A stretch of DNA of 64,000 nt from Psychrobacter sp. 1044 (GCF_904846525.1 NZ_CAJHAZ010000006.1:62001-126000), one strand, 5' to 3'; counted from the stretch's first letter, positions 43,804 to 54,373 are shown. The notes: generated by a model not told the origin, from the letters alone. Numbers and translations are program-made.

Positions 43804-45579
43804 CTATAACCCTAGCTCTTCTTTCATCTGCTCGATGATTTTATATTTCTGAATTTTTCCAGTGATAGTCATCGGATATTCAGTGACAAAGCGATAATAA
43901 GTCGGCACCTTATAATGGGCGATATGCTCGCTACAGAACTCGCGCACTTCTTCTTCCGTCAAGCTGTCTGCTTCTTTAGGGATAATCCAAGCCGCGAGTA
44001 CTTCACCATATTTTTTATCAGGAATACCAACGATTTGTACATCACGAATCTTAGGATGACGATAGAGATAGTTTTCGATTTCGACCGGATAGATATTCTC
44101 GCCGCCGCGAATGACCATATCTTTACTACGACCAACGATTTTGACATAACCGTCCTCATCCATGGTTGCCAAATCACCCGTATGCATCCAACCGTCTTGG
44201 ATGGCAGCGCGGGTTTTAAAGCGACTACCCCAATAGCCTTTCATCACTGAATAACCGCGTGTCAGTAGCTCACCCGTTTCGCCCAATGCGACAGTCTCAC
44301 CCGTTTCAGTATTCACAACTTTGACTTCAAGCGCAGGCTGTACTAGGCCAACGGTAGATACTTGCTTATCAAGCGGCGTATGTTCATTGGTCTGACAAGA
44401 TACGGGACTGGTCTCTGTCATGCCATAGGCAATGGTGACTTCGCTCATGTGCATCTTATCAATGACGCGGCGCATGACTTCAATCGGACAGCTAGAGCCG
44501 GCCATGATGCCAGTACGCAAAGTTGATAAATCAAAGTTTTCAAATTCAGGGTGGTCAAGCTCAGCGATAAACATCGTTGGCACACCGTGCAAACCGGTAC
44601 ACTTTTCATCTTCGACTGCTTGCAAAACTGACAACGGTTCAAAACCATCATTTGGATAAACGATACAGCCGCCATGAGTAAGAATAGCTAAGTTACCAAG
44701 TACCATACCAAAACAGTGATAGAGTGGCACTGGAATGCACAGTCTATCTTCTTCCGTGAGATTCATGGCCTCACCGATGAAGTAACCGTTGTTAAGAATA
44801 TTACGATGGCTTAAAGTCGCCCCTTTTGGCGTACCAGTCGTGCCACTAGTGAACTGTACATTGATAGCATCCATGTTTCTGAGCTGGGCTTGGCGCTCTG
44901 CAACACGCGGATCGTTGGCATCGCCTTCCGCCATCCATGCAGAGAATTTCTGCATAAAGCCAAAGGTTTCTTCAGATGCTGGCTCATCAATCCAAATAAT
45001 GCGCTCAATCGTCGGAATCTCGACCAAATCAAGCTGGGTATAGTCTTTGTGATAAATCTCAGGACATAGTTCACTGATGAGACTGGCGTAATCGCTGGTT
45101 TTAAAATGACGCATGAGCACAAGCGCCGAGCAGCCCAATTTATTCAAGGCATATTGCAGCTCAAAGGTACGATAGGCAGGATTGATATTGACAAGGATAA
45201 TACCGACTTTTGCCGTTGCTAACTGCATGAGCAGCCATTCAGCATTGTTGTGTGACCAGATACCGATGCGATCGCCGATTTCCAGCCCCATCTCAATCAT
45301 ACTACTGGCCAGCTGATTGACTTGCTGTTGCAGCTCGCGGTAAGTCCAACGGATATTTTGATGGCGAGAAACCAAAGCTTCGCGCTCTGGATATTTGGAT
45401 ACAATAGCATCAAAAAAGTCACCGATAGTCGCTTCAATGAGCGGCACATCAGGACCTTTATCATAGCTTTGGGTAAGCGGTGCATTTGCTGAGCGTGCGC
45501 CCATATTAATACTAGGAATGCTATTTAGAATAGTATCAAAATCAATTTTAGTCGCATCAAAATCAGAAGTTTGCGTCAT
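43804..45579 (-). CDS. AMP-binding acyl-CoA synthetase (first of tandem pair)
   Basis: A 591-residue ANL-superfamily ligase that activates a carboxylic acid to its CoA thioester via an acyl-AMP. The P-loop [19 protein letters not shown] is present, with [10 protein letters not shown] and [34 protein letters not shown], then the catalytic lysine in TGKIQKYKI. Medium-chain or branched-chain acids, or acetoacetate, are plausible given the adjacent leucine genes; the substrate cannot be told. About three quarters of the sequence matches the neighbour at 45857, so the two are a tandem duplication. Confidence 0.9.
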   Translation of the reverse strand: MTQTSDFDATKIDFDTILNSIPSINMGARSANAPLTQSYDKGPDVPLIEATIGDFFDAIVSKYPEREALVSRHQNIRWTYRELQQQVNQLASSMIEMGLEIGDRIGIWSHNNAEWLLMQLATAKVGIILVNINPAYRTFELQYALNKLGCSALVLMRHFKTSDYASLISELCPEIYHKDYTQLDLVEIPTIERIIWIDEPASEETFGFMQKFSAWMAEGDANDPRVAERQAQLRNMDAINVQFTSGTTGTPKGATLSHRNILNNGYFIGEAMNLTEEDRLCIPVPLYHCFGMVLGNLAILTHGGCIVYPNDGFEPLSVLQAVEDEKCTGLHGVPTMFIAELDHPEFENFDLSTLRTGIMAGSSCPIEVMRRVIDKMHMSEVTIAYGMTETSPVSCQTNEHTPLDKQVSTVGLVQPALEVKVVNTETGETVALGETGELLTRGYSVMKGYWGSRFKTRAAIQDGWMHTGDLATMDEDGYVKIVGRSKDMVIRGGENIYPVEIENYLYRHPKIRDVQIVGIPDKKYGEVLAAWIIPKEADSLTEEEVREFCSEHIAHYKVPTYYRFVTEYPMTITGKIQKYKIIEQMKEELGL

Positions 45580-45670
45580 AACGAGTCCTTTCGTTTTACT
45601 TTTTATGGTGCTTATTAGTCGCCTATCACCGATTCATTCTTCCTTGAACAGGTCTTAACTAGCGTTAGTT

Positions 45671-45700
45671 ACTATACCGTCTTAAATCGAAGGCTGTCAA
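45671..45700 (-). promoter_or_regulatory. Sigma-70 promoter of first acyl-CoA synthetase
   Basis: TTGACA (45695-45700) and TATAGT (45671-45676) at 18-base spacing on the minus strand, about 90 bases before the start codon. Its -35, spacer and -10 are shared with the promoter of the paralogue. Confidence 0.75.
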
Positions 45701-45793
45701 TAATAGTAATACAATATGTATCATTTAAAATGATGTTATAAGATAAATTCATCAGTCATGATTAAGTGACGAATTTCTTGAATGACTTAAATC

Positions 45794-45836
45794 AAAAAAG
45801 CCAGCCTTATCACATATAGAAAAAAGCTGGCTTTTC
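45794..45836 (-). terminator. Terminator of second acyl-CoA synthetase
   Basis: On the minus strand AGCCAGC and GCTGGCT around a ~20-base A/T loop are followed by six T residues. It separates the two paralogous synthetase transcripts. Confidence 0.75.
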
Positions 45837-45856
45837 CAGTGATTAATAGTCTCAAA

Positions 45857-47644
45857 TCACTTCAGACCCAATTCTTTTATCATTTGCTCAACGATTTTGA
45901 ATTTCTGAATTTTACCAGTGATGGTCATTGGATATTCATCAACGAAACGAAAGTAGGTCGGCACTTTATAATGAGCAATATGGTCACAACAAAACAGCCT
46001 TATCTCTTCTTCGCTTAAGCTATTTGGCTCTTTTGTAATAATCCACGCCGCGAGTACCTCACCATACTTTTTATCAGGAACACCAACAATTTGTACATCG
46101 CGAATCTTCGGATGACGATAGAGATAGTTTTCGACTTCTACTGGATAGATATTTTCGCCGCCGCGAATGACCATGTCCTTGCTACGTCCAACCACAGTGA
46201 TGTAGCCATCTTCGTCCATTACCGCCAAATCACCCGTATGCATCCAGCCATCAGTAATCGCCGCGCGTGTTTTAAAGCGGCTGCCCCAATAGCCTTTCAT
46301 CACCGCATAGCCATAAGTGAGTAATTCGCCCGTCTCTCCAATCGGGACGACATCACCCGTTTCAGTGTCGACGATTTTGACCTCAATCGCAGGCAGCACC
46401 ATCCCTACGGTAGAGACTCTTTTTTCAAGGGGTGTTTGCGAGCTGGTTTGACAAGAAGCTGGACTGGTCTCGGTCATGCCATAAGCAATCGTCACCTCGC
46501 TCATGTGCATTTTATCCATGACGCGGCGCATAACCTCAATCGGACAGCTAGAGCCGCCCATGATACCAGTGCGTAAGCTGGTCAAGTCAAAACTGTCGAA
46601 GTCTGGATGATCGAGCTCTGCGATAAACATCGTCGGTACCCCAAGCAGAGCGGTACATTTTTCCTCTTCCACCGTTTGCAATACCGTTAGCGGATCAAAA
46701 CCATCGTTGGGATACACCGCGCAGCCACCATGGGTCAAAATAGCTAAGTTACCACCCACCATCCCAAAGCAGTGATAAAGTGGTAATGGAATGCATAGCC
46801 TATCTTCCTCTGTCAGCCTCATACCTTCGCCAAGGAAGTAGCCATTATTCAGGATATTTCGATGCGTTAAAGTAGCGCCTTTGGGTGTACCCGTTGTCCC
46901 ACTAGTAAACTGTACACTAATAGCATCGGTATTCTTAAGCTGTGCTTGGCGCGCAGCTAAACGAGGGTCGTTTGCGTTACCCTCTACCATCCAAGCAGAG
47001 AATTTTTGCATAAAATTAAAATTCTCATCGCTGTCTGAGTCATCAATCCAAATGATGCGCTCAATCGTTGGAATCTCGACCAAATCAAGCTGTGTATAAT
47101 CTTTATGATAAATCTCAGGACAAAGCTCACGAATCATTTGTGTATAGTCGCTGCTTTTGAAATGACGCATTAATACCAATGCCGAACAGCCTAGCTTATT
47201 CAGCGCATACTGCAGCTCAAAGGTACGATAAGCAGGATTAATATTGACAAGGATAACGCCGACTTTCGCGGTTGCCAATTGCATCAGCAGCCATTCAGCA
47301 TTATTGTGTGACCAGATACCGATGCGATCACCAATCTCAAGTCCCATTTCAATCATGGTACTCGCTAACTGATTGACTTTCTCTTGTAGTTCGAGGTACG
47401 TCCAACGAATATTTTGATGGCGAGAAACCAATGCTTCACGCTCTGGATATTTGAATACGATAGCATCAAAAAAATCACCGATTGTCGCTTCAATCAGCGG
47501 CACATCAATGCCTTTATCATGGCTTTGTATGAGTGGCGCATTTGCTGAACGCACGCCTACATTAACTTTAGGGATATTATTGAGAATACTGTTATTAGGC
47601 GTACTTTCATTAATAATGCTGTCAAAATCGGTAATCTGAGTCAT
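45857..47644 (-). CDS. AMP-binding acyl-CoA synthetase (second of tandem pair)
   Basis: A 595-residue paralogue of the protein at 43804, with the same motifs: [53 protein letters not shown] and the lysine in TGKIQKFKI. Differences cluster at the N-terminus, in the linker near residues 215-250 and in scattered surface positions. Having its own promoter and terminator, it is regulated as a separate unit. Acetoacetate or short-chain acyl substrates are possible. Confidence 0.9.
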   Translation of the reverse strand: MTQITDFDSIINESTPNNSILNNIPKVNVGVRSANAPLIQSHDKGIDVPLIEATIGDFFDAIVFKYPEREALVSRHQNIRWTYLELQEKVNQLASTMIEMGLEIGDRIGIWSHNNAEWLLMQLATAKVGVILVNINPAYRTFELQYALNKLGCSALVLMRHFKSSDYTQMIRELCPEIYHKDYTQLDLVEIPTIERIIWIDDSDSDENFNFMQKFSAWMVEGNANDPRLAARQAQLKNTDAISVQFTSGTTGTPKGATLTHRNILNNGYFLGEGMRLTEEDRLCIPLPLYHCFGMVGGNLAILTHGGCAVYPNDGFDPLTVLQTVEEEKCTALLGVPTMFIAELDHPDFDSFDLTSLRTGIMGGSSCPIEVMRRVMDKMHMSEVTIAYGMTETSPASCQTSSQTPLEKRVSTVGMVLPAIEVKIVDTETGDVVPIGETGELLTYGYAVMKGYWGSRFKTRAAITDGWMHTGDLAVMDEDGYITVVGRSKDMVIRGGENIYPVEVENYLYRHPKIRDVQIVGVPDKKYGEVLAAWIITKEPNSLSEEEIRLFCCDHIAHYKVPTYFRFVDEYPMTITGKIQKFKIVEQMIKELGLK

Positions 47645-47771
47645 TACGAGTCCTTTCGTTTTGCTGTTTAATGTTTGTTATCAGAGCGGTAATAGACTAC
47701 AAAGGTAAATCTCATATTCTTCCTTGAATATTCTCTGTCACCATAGACTATAATTAAATCCAGCCCTAACC

Positions 47772-47801
47772 AATATAGCCTCTTAAATGAAAGCCTGTCA
47801 A
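47772..47801 (-). promoter_or_regulatory. Sigma-70 promoter of second acyl-CoA synthetase
   Basis: TTGACA (47796-47801) and TATATT (47772-47777) with an 18-base spacer, about 128 bases upstream of the start. The sequence through the -35 and spacer (TTGACAGGCTTTCATTTAAG) matches the paralogue's promoter at most positions. Confidence 0.75.
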
Positions 47802-47847
47802 TAATATTGATACAGTGCGTATCGATTATGATTGATATAAAAAGTTA

Positions 47848-47958
47848 TATAGTCAAAGAAATCTAAACCAGCTACAAGGCAGCCGACCGCAGATTGTACA
47901 TAATATAGTACCTCTAGGGAGGGTAACACCGTAGCGGTTTACTAGTTCTCTGACTATA
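47848..47958 (+). repeat. Intergenic inverted-repeat element, family A, copy 4
   Basis: 111 bp between rubredoxin reductase and the second synthetase. Left end TATAGTCAAAGAA; the right end reads TATAGTCAGAGAA on the other strand. Core: CAAGGCAGCCGACCGCAGAT and GGGAGGGTAACACCGTAGCG. TA lies just outside GTCA at both ends. Confidence 0.7.
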
Positions 47959-47964
47959 GATATA

Positions 47965-48001
47965 GAAAAGCCAGTGCTGCATAAAGATGACAACACTGGC
48001 T
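47965..48001 (-). terminator. Terminator of rubredoxin reductase
   Basis: On the minus strand AGCCAGTG and CACTGGCT form an 8-bp stem with a 17-base loop (extended by TG/CA) and are followed by TTTTC. Confidence 0.7.
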
Positions 48002-48023
48002 ATGATTTGTAATACTTTTACAA

Positions 48024-49244
48024 TTATGTTTTAGGCACTACAGGCGATTTAATCGTTACCGTTGCGCTGACTTCATCACTATCATTTAGCAAGTCCATGA
48101 CCAATTCTTCATCACTTTCTATCTTGACCTGCCAATTACCAGTCGCTTTTGGCACGCCTGTCACCATGACGGAGATTGCTTTGTTTTTTAGACGAATCAT
48201 GGGTGGCTTATGATCGTAGCCATTATGCTCTAAGTCCAATACATCATCAGCAATGGTAGCAGCCTGCGCGCGTAACGGTGCGACATAGCGACACGGCACG
48301 CCATCGATAGACATACAGTCACCAATCGCATAAATATTGGCCTTACTGGTACGCAAGGTCGGCGCATCCACCACGATACCAGTGCGACGGTCAAAATCGA
48401 CACCAGCTGCGGCAGGTAGTTTGTCATCGACCGTCAGACCGGTACTAGCAATCACATGATCGACCATAAGTGGTTCGATTGCCTCAGCAGTACTGCTTTC
48501 TGTCGCTGATGCTAACGCCTCATAACTGACCTGCAGTTTTCCATCACTGATACGAGTAATAGCAGATACCTGATACCCTCCTAAAAAGTTAATCCCTTGC
48601 GATTTGACCGCTTGCGCAATACGAGCCGTTGCTTTTGGCGGTAGCATTTGTGATAGCGGCGCATCGTTTAAATCAATGAGTGTCACCTGATGACCTGCTT
48701 TTAACAAGTCCTCGGCAATCTCTGTCCCAACCATACCAGCACCGACGATAGCAACGTGCTGACTGCCAGTGGCTAGCTTTTCTTGCAACTGTCCAAAACG
48801 CTCAATATGATTGACGTGCCATACCAAATCCTCTGGCAAGCTTTTTGGGAAGATAGGGTGCGCACCCATCGCTAGTACCAGCTTGTCATAGCCGATCGTA
48901 GCGTAATTGGTATAAACGGGATCTGAGCGCAGTGCAGAGACCAGTTGTAATTCTTGAGTGCTAGCGTCAACATCCGTTACTTGCGTGTTGGCAAGTAGCT
49001 TAATATTTGCAGCTTCTGCGGCATCAACACCCGTTGCTCTGACCAAATCTGCTGCACTTTTCTTTTGGCTAATTGCCATGGTCAGCATTGGCTTGTGATA
49101 ACGATCGCCGCTATCGGCAGTAATTAAAGTAATCGGAATGTCTTTGTCTTTTGCACGAATGGCATCAATCACATGCCAGCCTGCCAAACCTGCACCAATA
49201 ATGACGATACCGTTGTTTGATACTTCTGAGTTTTCAGCGCTCAT
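48024..49244 (-). CDS. rubB: Rubredoxin--NAD(+) reductase-like FAD/NAD oxidoreductase
   Basis: Passes electrons from NADH through FAD to rubredoxin, for alkane hydroxylase or oxygen detoxification. The 406-residue protein has the first dinucleotide fold IVIIGAGLAGWHVIDAI, YHKPMLTMAISQKK, the second fold VAIVGAGMVGTEIAEDLL and the FAD-binding AIGDCMSIDGVPCRYVAPL. These match the RubB/AlkT group rather than ferredoxin reductases. The start is the ATG at 49244 with GGAG five bases before it; an upstream in-frame start lacks one. No rubredoxin gene is adjacent, so the exact partner is inferred. Confidence 0.85.
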   Translation of the reverse strand: MSAENSEVSNNGIVIIGAGLAGWHVIDAIRAKDKDIPITLITADSGDRYHKPMLTMAISQKKSAADLVRATGVDAAEAANIKLLANTQVTDVDASTQELQLVSALRSDPVYTNYATIGYDKLVLAMGAHPIFPKSLPEDLVWHVNHIERFGQLQEKLATGSQHVAIVGAGMVGTEIAEDLLKAGHQVTLIDLNDAPLSQMLPPKATARIAQAVKSQGINFLGGYQVSAITRISDGKLQVSYEALASATESSTAEAIEPLMVDHVIASTGLTVDDKLPAAAGVDFDRRTGIVVDAPTLRTSKANIYAIGDCMSIDGVPCRYVAPLRAQAATIADDVLDLEHNGYDHKPPMIRLKNKAISVMVTGVPKATGNWQVKIESDEELVMDLLNDSDEVSATVTIKSPVVPKT

Positions 49245-49413
49245 ATTAGCTCCAATATAGATAAGCAATTATTTTAGTTGTTAGCATATTGACCGCTATT
49301 GTATCAGTAAACAGGTATTCACTCACTTTTTCACTTATTTAGTGAATCGTATCAACGTCACGATTGAATGCGTCAAGCTATCACGCACAAAAAAGCGCCT
49401 ATAAATAGACGCT

Positions 49414-49586
49414 TAGGGCGTGTCCTCAATCTGAACGAAAGCAACCAAATGGACTGAAAACGGTTAGATTTTGCCAAGCTAAGTCAAATAGCTGATTCAT
49501 ATCTCGATATTATTTGCGCTATTTTCCTTGTTTGACGGCAATTTATCTCATTCTTATCATCATTTTTAAAATGAGGACACGCCCTA
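49414..49586. mobile_element. 173-bp MITE-like element, family B, intact copy
   Basis: Perfect 15-bp inverted ends: TAGGGCGTGTCCTCA at 49414 and TGAGGACACGCCCTA ending at 49586. There is no open frame between them, and a TA is found at each outer boundary, as made by TA-targeting transposases. The size and structure fit a miniature inverted-repeat element mobilised in trans. It sits in the 380-bp gap between rubredoxin reductase and gltL. Confidence 0.8.
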
Positions 49587-49626
49587 GTATTATCATAGAG
49601 CTATATAATAAGAGCTATATAAATGG

Positions 49627-50430
49627 TTAGTGATTCAAAATCTTCGATAAGAACAGTTGCGCGCGGTCACTTTTTGCCCCTTCAAAAAACTCATCTTTAC
49701 TACAGTTCTCGACAATATGACCTTCGTCCATAAAGATAATACGGTTGGCTACTTGACTAGCAAAGCCCATTTCATGGGTCACACACATCATGGTCATGCC
49801 ATCACGAGTCAACTCGACCATAACATCGAGCACTTCTTGAATCATCTCAGGGTCAAGCGCAGAGGTCGGCTCATCAAAGAGCATCGCTACAGGATCCATT
49901 GCCAGCGCTCGTGCAATCGCAACACGCTGCTGCTGACCACCAGAGAGCTCGGCTGGATACTTCGCGGCCTGTACCGTTAGTCCAACACGATCTAAATATG
50001 CCATAGCTTTTTGTTTGGCCTCACTCTCTTTGCGACCCAATACTTTAATTTGAGCCACTGTCAAATTATCAATGATAGTCAAATGCGGAAACAGCTCAAA
50101 ATGCTGAAAGACCATGCCGACACGGCTGCGTAATTTTGGCAGATTGGTTTTTGCCGCACCAACTGAGATACCATTCACCATGATCCCACCTTCTTGAAAA
50201 GGCTCCAGTCCATTGACCGTTTTAATCAAGGTTGATTTACCACTACCTGATGGCCCGCACACGACGACGACATCACCTTTATGTACATGCGCCGTACAAT
50301 CACTCAATACTTGAAAATCCCCATACCATTTGCTGACATCGGACATTTGAATGACCATCTCATCACTAGCATGACCATTATTGGTGACCAGTCCGCCAAA
50401 GGCATTTAAGTATGTATCAGCTTTGCTCAT
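49627..50430 (-). CDS. gltL: Glutamate/aspartate ABC transporter ATPase
   Basis: ATPase of a polar amino-acid importer. It carries Walker A GPSGSGKST, LSGGQQQRVAIARAL and Walker B MLFDEPTSALDPE, with the amino-acid-importer type C-terminus. It has about 25 extra N-terminal residues compared with E. coli GltL. The start is the ATG at 50430 with GGAG six bases before it; the GTG one codon earlier lacks correct spacing. It follows gltK after a 110-bp gap, the only sizeable gap in the operon. Confidence 0.92.
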   Translation of the reverse strand: MSKADTYLNAFGGLVTNNGHASDEMVIQMSDVSKWYGDFQVLSDCTAHVHKGDVVVVCGPSGSGKSTLIKTVNGLEPFQEGGIMVNGISVGAAKTNLPKLRSRVGMVFQHFELFPHLTIIDNLTVAQIKVLGRKESEAKQKAMAYLDRVGLTVQAAKYPAELSGGQQQRVAIARALAMDPVAMLFDEPTSALDPEMIQEVLDVMVELTRDGMTMMCVTHEMGFASQVANRIIFMDEGHIVENCSKDEFFEGAKSDRAQLFLSKILNH

Positions 50431-50540
50431 CACTGGCTCCTAACCACATTGTTTTTAATAATCGTCATTTAAGAAAAGTTAGATCAACTACTCAACCAAA
50501 GCCTCAACACTCAAAAAGCGCAAGCCAAGATAAATATCTA

Positions 50541-51212
50541 TCAGAATCGCAAACGCTTTTGCAATTGTTGGACGCCCACGGAGGCACTGACACTGATGAT
50601 AAAATACACCGCACCCGCACCCAAAATGTAAGGCGTCAGCAAACCCATAAGCTCACCGCGTACATAGGCGGCACGGAAAAAGTCTGTCAAACCAATAGCG
50701 AAAACCAACGTCGTATCTTGGAATAAAATAATACACTGTTGTAAGATTAGCGGCAGCATTTTGCGAAAGGCTTGTGGCAAAATAACCAGACGCATGGTCT
50801 GCCCATAAGTCATACCCAGCGCTTTGGCGGCATTGACCTGCCCACTACCAATCGATTGAATACCAGCACGCACCACCTCTGAAAAGTAAGCGGCTTCAAA
50901 CATCATAAAAGCAACCACACAAGAAGCAAAAGCAGCATCAAGTTGTAAGTACTTACCCGCTATCCAAAAATAAATCATCGGTACGGCAAAGTAAAACCAC
51001 AGTAGCACCAGTAGTAGCGGTACAGAGCGGAAGTAATTGACGTATAGCTTTGCTGGAATCTCAAGCGCTTTGATACCAGACAAGCGCATCAACGCCAATA
51101 CCGTTCCTAAACTAATACCACCAATAATCGCCAAAAACAGCACTTTTAAGGTGGTAATCATGCCGCCCATCAAACCAGGATAGGCTGTTGCCAATTCGGT
51201 CATCATGTTCAT
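50541..51212 (-). CDS. gltK: Glutamate/aspartate ABC transporter permease (GltK)
   Basis: A 223-residue inner-membrane permease with the His/Glu/Gln-type EAA loop (SIGSGQVNAAKALGMTYGQTMRLVILPQAFRKMLP). About five hydrophobic helices are present, as expected. Its ATG overlaps the gltJ stop by four bases, so the two permease genes are coupled. Confidence 0.9.
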   Translation of the reverse strand: MNMMTELATAYPGLMGGMITTLKVLFLAIIGGISLGTVLALMRLSGIKALEIPAKLYVNYFRSVPLLLVLLWFYFAVPMIYFWIAGKYLQLDAAFASCVVAFMMFEAAYFSEVVRAGIQSIGSGQVNAAKALGMTYGQTMRLVILPQAFRKMLPLILQQCIILFQDTTLVFAIGLTDFFRAAYVRGELMGLLTPYILGAGAVYFIISVSASVGVQQLQKRLRF

Positions 51213-51955
51213 TTCTGACCTCCTGCAATGAGCCCAGGTACACGCAGTTTGCGCTCAATTAACCCCATAATAGCAATCAACGATAAGTTAAATATTAAAT
51301 AAATAATCGTCGCGTAGGTATAAATCTCGATGCTGTTTTGGGTATATTCGCTAATAGTTTTGGTTTGACTAATCAGCTCCATTACCCCCACTAACGAGGC
51401 GACGGAGGCGTTTTTGAAGCAGTTAGTCAGCTCAGAGCTGAGCGGGGGCAAAATAATACGAAAGGCCTGCGGTAGCAGTACTTCTTTGTAGACTTGTGGA
51501 ATACTAAAGCCTAGTGCATAAGCAGCATTGATCTGACCTTCGGGCAACGACTCAATACCTGTACGCACTTGTTCAACGATACGAGCGGCGGTAAATAAGC
51601 CAAGACCGATACTTGCTGAGAGCATGGCTGAAGTATTGGGAGATAAATCCTTATACCACCATTCTTGTATCGTGGGCGTGAGCCAGCCAGGTGCAATATA
51701 AAACCAAAAGAACAACTGGACAAGCAGTGGAATATTACGAAAAAATGTCACATAAGCGGTGCCAATGGCACGAGCGGTCTTATTAGGCAAAGTACGCATG
51801 ATGCCAAAGATAGTACCTACGACCATAGCAATGGCCCATGCGATACTACCAATCAATAGTAGCCAGCCAAGACCAGTAATCATCCAATGGATATAAAGCT
51901 CATTACCGATACCAGTCTGCTCAAAGAGCACACCCCAGTTCCAGCTATAATTCAT
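51209..51955 (-). CDS. gltJ: Glutamate/aspartate ABC transporter permease (GltJ)
   Basis: A 248-residue permease. YVTFFRNIPLLVQLFFWFY and the EAA loop SLPEGQINAAYALGFSIPQVYKEVLLPQ match GltJ. The N-terminus MNYSWNWGVLFEQTGIG is characteristic of this subgroup. It starts 96 bp after gltI. Confidence 0.92.
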   Translation of the reverse strand: MNYSWNWGVLFEQTGIGNELYIHWMITGLGWLLLIGSIAWAIAMVVGTIFGIMRTLPNKTARAIGTAYVTFFRNIPLLVQLFFWFYIAPGWLTPTIQEWWYKDLSPNTSAMLSASIGLGLFTAARIVEQVRTGIESLPEGQINAAYALGFSIPQVYKEVLLPQAFRIILPPLSSELTNCFKNASVASLVGVMELISQTKTISEYTQNSIEIYTYATIIYLIFNLSLIAIMGLIERKLRVPGLIAGGQK

Positions 51956-52051
51956 GGTTGTCTCTCCGAGCAGCGACTGAAAATCCTACGTGTTCAGATT
52001 GACATCAACATCAGTCTGAACACGTAAGCAAGCTATGTTGCAGGACAATAA

Positions 52052-53038
52052 TTACTGTGCCGTCGCAACTTTCGGCTGAGCGCTGTCATGCGGACTGGCA
52101 ATCAAGGCTTTCAAGTTGTCAGACATCTCAAAGTTTAGATTGACGTTCTTTGGTGGGATTGGGTTTAGGAACCACTTGTCATAAATGCTGTTGATTTCCC
52201 CTGATTTAAAGACATTCGCTAACGCTTCATCGACCACTGCTTTGAACTCAGGATCATCCTTACGCATCATACAGCCATAAATCTCAAACGATTGCGGCGT
52301 GCCGACGATGACCCATTCATCAGGATTTTTTGCTTTGGCTTTTTCGCCAGCAAGTAGTACATCATCCATCATAAAGGCATCCGCGCGACCATTTTCTAGC
52401 ATAAGGAAGCCTTCGCCGTGGTCTTTTGCTGAAATGATATTCATGTCCATTTTGTTGTCATCGTTATACTGACGAATATAACGCTCTGAAGTTGTGCCTG
52501 CGGTGGTGACTAAGGTCTTACCTTTTAGGTCTTCGAAATCTTGAATACCTGAGTCTTTTTTGGTCAATAAACGCGTACCGATTTCAAAGAAACCGTTAGA
52601 GAATGCCACTTGTTTTTGACGCTCTTCGTTGTTGGTGGTCGAACCACATTCAAAGTCGACCGTGCCGTTTTGTACCAAGGGAATACGGGTTTGTGAGGTG
52701 ATAAGGTTATAACGGACGTTGAGGTCTGGCATGTTTAGCTTTTGCTTAACCGCTTCGACGACTTTCATCTCTAAATCGTGTGCATAACCAATCGGCTTAT
52801 TTGGGTCGTCAGCGATATAAGAAAATGGAATAGAAGAGTCACGGTGACCGACCACGATAGTACCCGAGTCTTTGATTTTTTGTAGAGTACCGTTGGTAGT
52901 GGTTTCTGTCGCTGTTGCATCATCTGCTGGCGCATCAGTGCTGGTTTGGCTACTGTTATTACACCCTGCAAGACCTAGTGCCATAAAAGCAGCGAGAGTT
53001 AAAGGTTTAGAGAAAGACCTAGAAGATAGATAGCTCAT
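52052..53038 (-). CDS. gltI: Glutamate/aspartate periplasmic binding protein
   Basis: Periplasmic, probably lipid-anchored receptor of the importer. The signal LTLAAFMALGLAGC ends in a lipobox, unlike soluble E. coli GltI. The mature part has LQKIKDSGTIVVGHRDSSIPFSY, FECGSTTNNEERQKQVAFSN and DAFMMDDVLLAGE, all GltI-type. The start is the ATG at 53038, with AAGGA eight bases before it. It heads gltI-J-K-L. Confidence 0.93.
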   Translation of the reverse strand: MSYLSSRSFSKPLTLAAFMALGLAGCNNSSQTSTDAPADDATATETTTNGTLQKIKDSGTIVVGHRDSSIPFSYIADDPNKPIGYAHDLEMKVVEAVKQKLNMPDLNVRYNLITSQTRIPLVQNGTVDFECGSTTNNEERQKQVAFSNGFFEIGTRLLTKKDSGIQDFEDLKGKTLVTTAGTTSERYIRQYNDDNKMDMNIISAKDHGEGFLMLENGRADAFMMDDVLLAGEKAKAKNPDEWVIVGTPQSFEIYGCMMRKDDPEFKAVVDEALANVFKSGEINSIYDKWFLNPIPPKNVNLNFEMSDNLKALIASPHDSAQPKVATAQ

Positions 53039-53362
53039 GAGATACATCCTTTTATCACATTATCACAAGATTGAATGAGTGCTTGGACGACACAGGTCTT
53101 ATTCATTGACCTTATTGCCACGCATCCATGCGGTTGTTGTTGCTGTTATTTATCACAATGCAACTTAATGTTACTGTACAACAAAATAGCGGGTGTGGGT
53201 AAAAAATTTTTAATGAGGCTTATTTTTTAAGGATATCGGGTTTAGTATCACAATAACTATCCAATAAACGCCTTTAATCTGTTAAACAATATCTAACGGG
53301 CAATTGATAAATCACGATGAATCCCCATAAAGCTAACAACTTCTTAATACTATAAATGACCT
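53039..53362. other. Divergent intergenic region gltI / hslO
   Basis: About 320 bases that must hold the promoters of both genes. No repeat copy or clear promoter pair is recognised by eye, and hslO lacks an obvious ribosome site before its ATG. Confidence 0.4.
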
Positions 53363-54343
53363 ATGACACAAGATACTCAAGTCCCTAATACGGACAGCCA
53401 GAACGCTGGCAACCATAGTGACAATGACGTACGTCAACGTTTCTTTATTGAAGATTCGCCAGTGCGCGGTGATGTGGTGCGCCTATCACGCAGCTATGCC
53501 AGTACAATAGCCCAAAAGCCTTATCCTGAAGCGATCAAGCGCTTATTGGGTGAGATGCTGACAGCAGCGAGTTTGCTTATCGGCACGGTCAAAATCAATG
53601 GTCACCTGTCCATTCAGTTGCAATCATCAGACAGCGATAGCTTGCTAAACTGGGCAATGGCAGAATGCAATCAAGACGGTATCATCCGTGCCCTTGCTAG
53701 CTGGAAGGGTGAGACTGATGAGCAAGTACAGGCTTGGGAAAATATGACTCATGCCAAAGAGGCATTTGCTGAATTGGGTTCGATGGGTCAAGGCGTGTTG
53801 TTTATTAACATTCAGCCTGAAGGCGGCGAAGCCTATCAAGGCATCGTCGAGCGCAGCCATGACAATTTGGCAGACTGCTTAGCGCACTACCAAAAGCAAT
53901 CGGCGCAGATTCCAACCTTGATTAATTTGGCATCTGATGGTCTACAAGCGGGTGGCATGTTGGTACAGATGCTTCCTCGTACTGCTGAAGAAACCTATGA
54001 AGTCGAGCAAAACCAAGATGCGGGTATCGACGATGACTTGTGGACGCGTCTGAGCGTTTTGACACGGACAGTGAAAGCTGAAGAGTTGACCACGCTTGAT
54101 GCCAACGAAATCCTTTATCGCTTGTATCATGAGGAAAATGTCGTCGCGCCCGACCCTGTTGCCTTATCATTTGGTTGTACCTGCTCCCGTGAGAAATGTG
54201 AGATGGCCATTGAGCAAATCGGTGAAGCAGAAGCCTTAGACATCATTGATGAGCAAGGCGGTAACTTTGAGATGGATTGCGGTTTTTGTGGCGAGATGTA
54301 TAAATTTAATAAAGACGATGTGACCGCGATATTTTCTGAGTAA
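53363..54343 (+). CDS. hslO: Redox-regulated chaperone Hsp33
   Basis: Chaperone activated by oxidation of its zinc site. The C-terminal cysteines are C272-x-C274 and C306-x2-C309 (FGCTCSREKC; DCGFCGEMY), with a 31-residue spacer, the Hsp33 signature. The N-terminal domain has EMLTAASLLIGTVKINGHLSIQLQ. The 326-residue length is slightly above E. coli Hsp33 (292). The next gene converges and shares the terminator. Confidence 0.95.
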   Translation: MTQDTQVPNTDSQNAGNHSDNDVRQRFFIEDSPVRGDVVRLSRSYASTIAQKPYPEAIKRLLGEMLTAASLLIGTVKINGHLSIQLQSSDSDSLLNWAMAECNQDGIIRALASWKGETDEQVQAWENMTHAKEAFAELGSMGQGVLFINIQPEGGEAYQGIVERSHDNLADCLAHYQKQSAQIPTLINLASDGLQAGGMLVQMLPRTAEETYEVEQNQDAGIDDDLWTRLSVLTRTVKAEELTTLDANEILYRLYHEENVVAPDPVALSFGCTCSREKCEMAIEQIGEAEALDIIDEQGGNFEMDCGFCGEMYKFNKDDVTAIFSE

Positions 54344-54373
54344 TTAGGGTTTAGTGCAGCTCGCTTAGTAATA

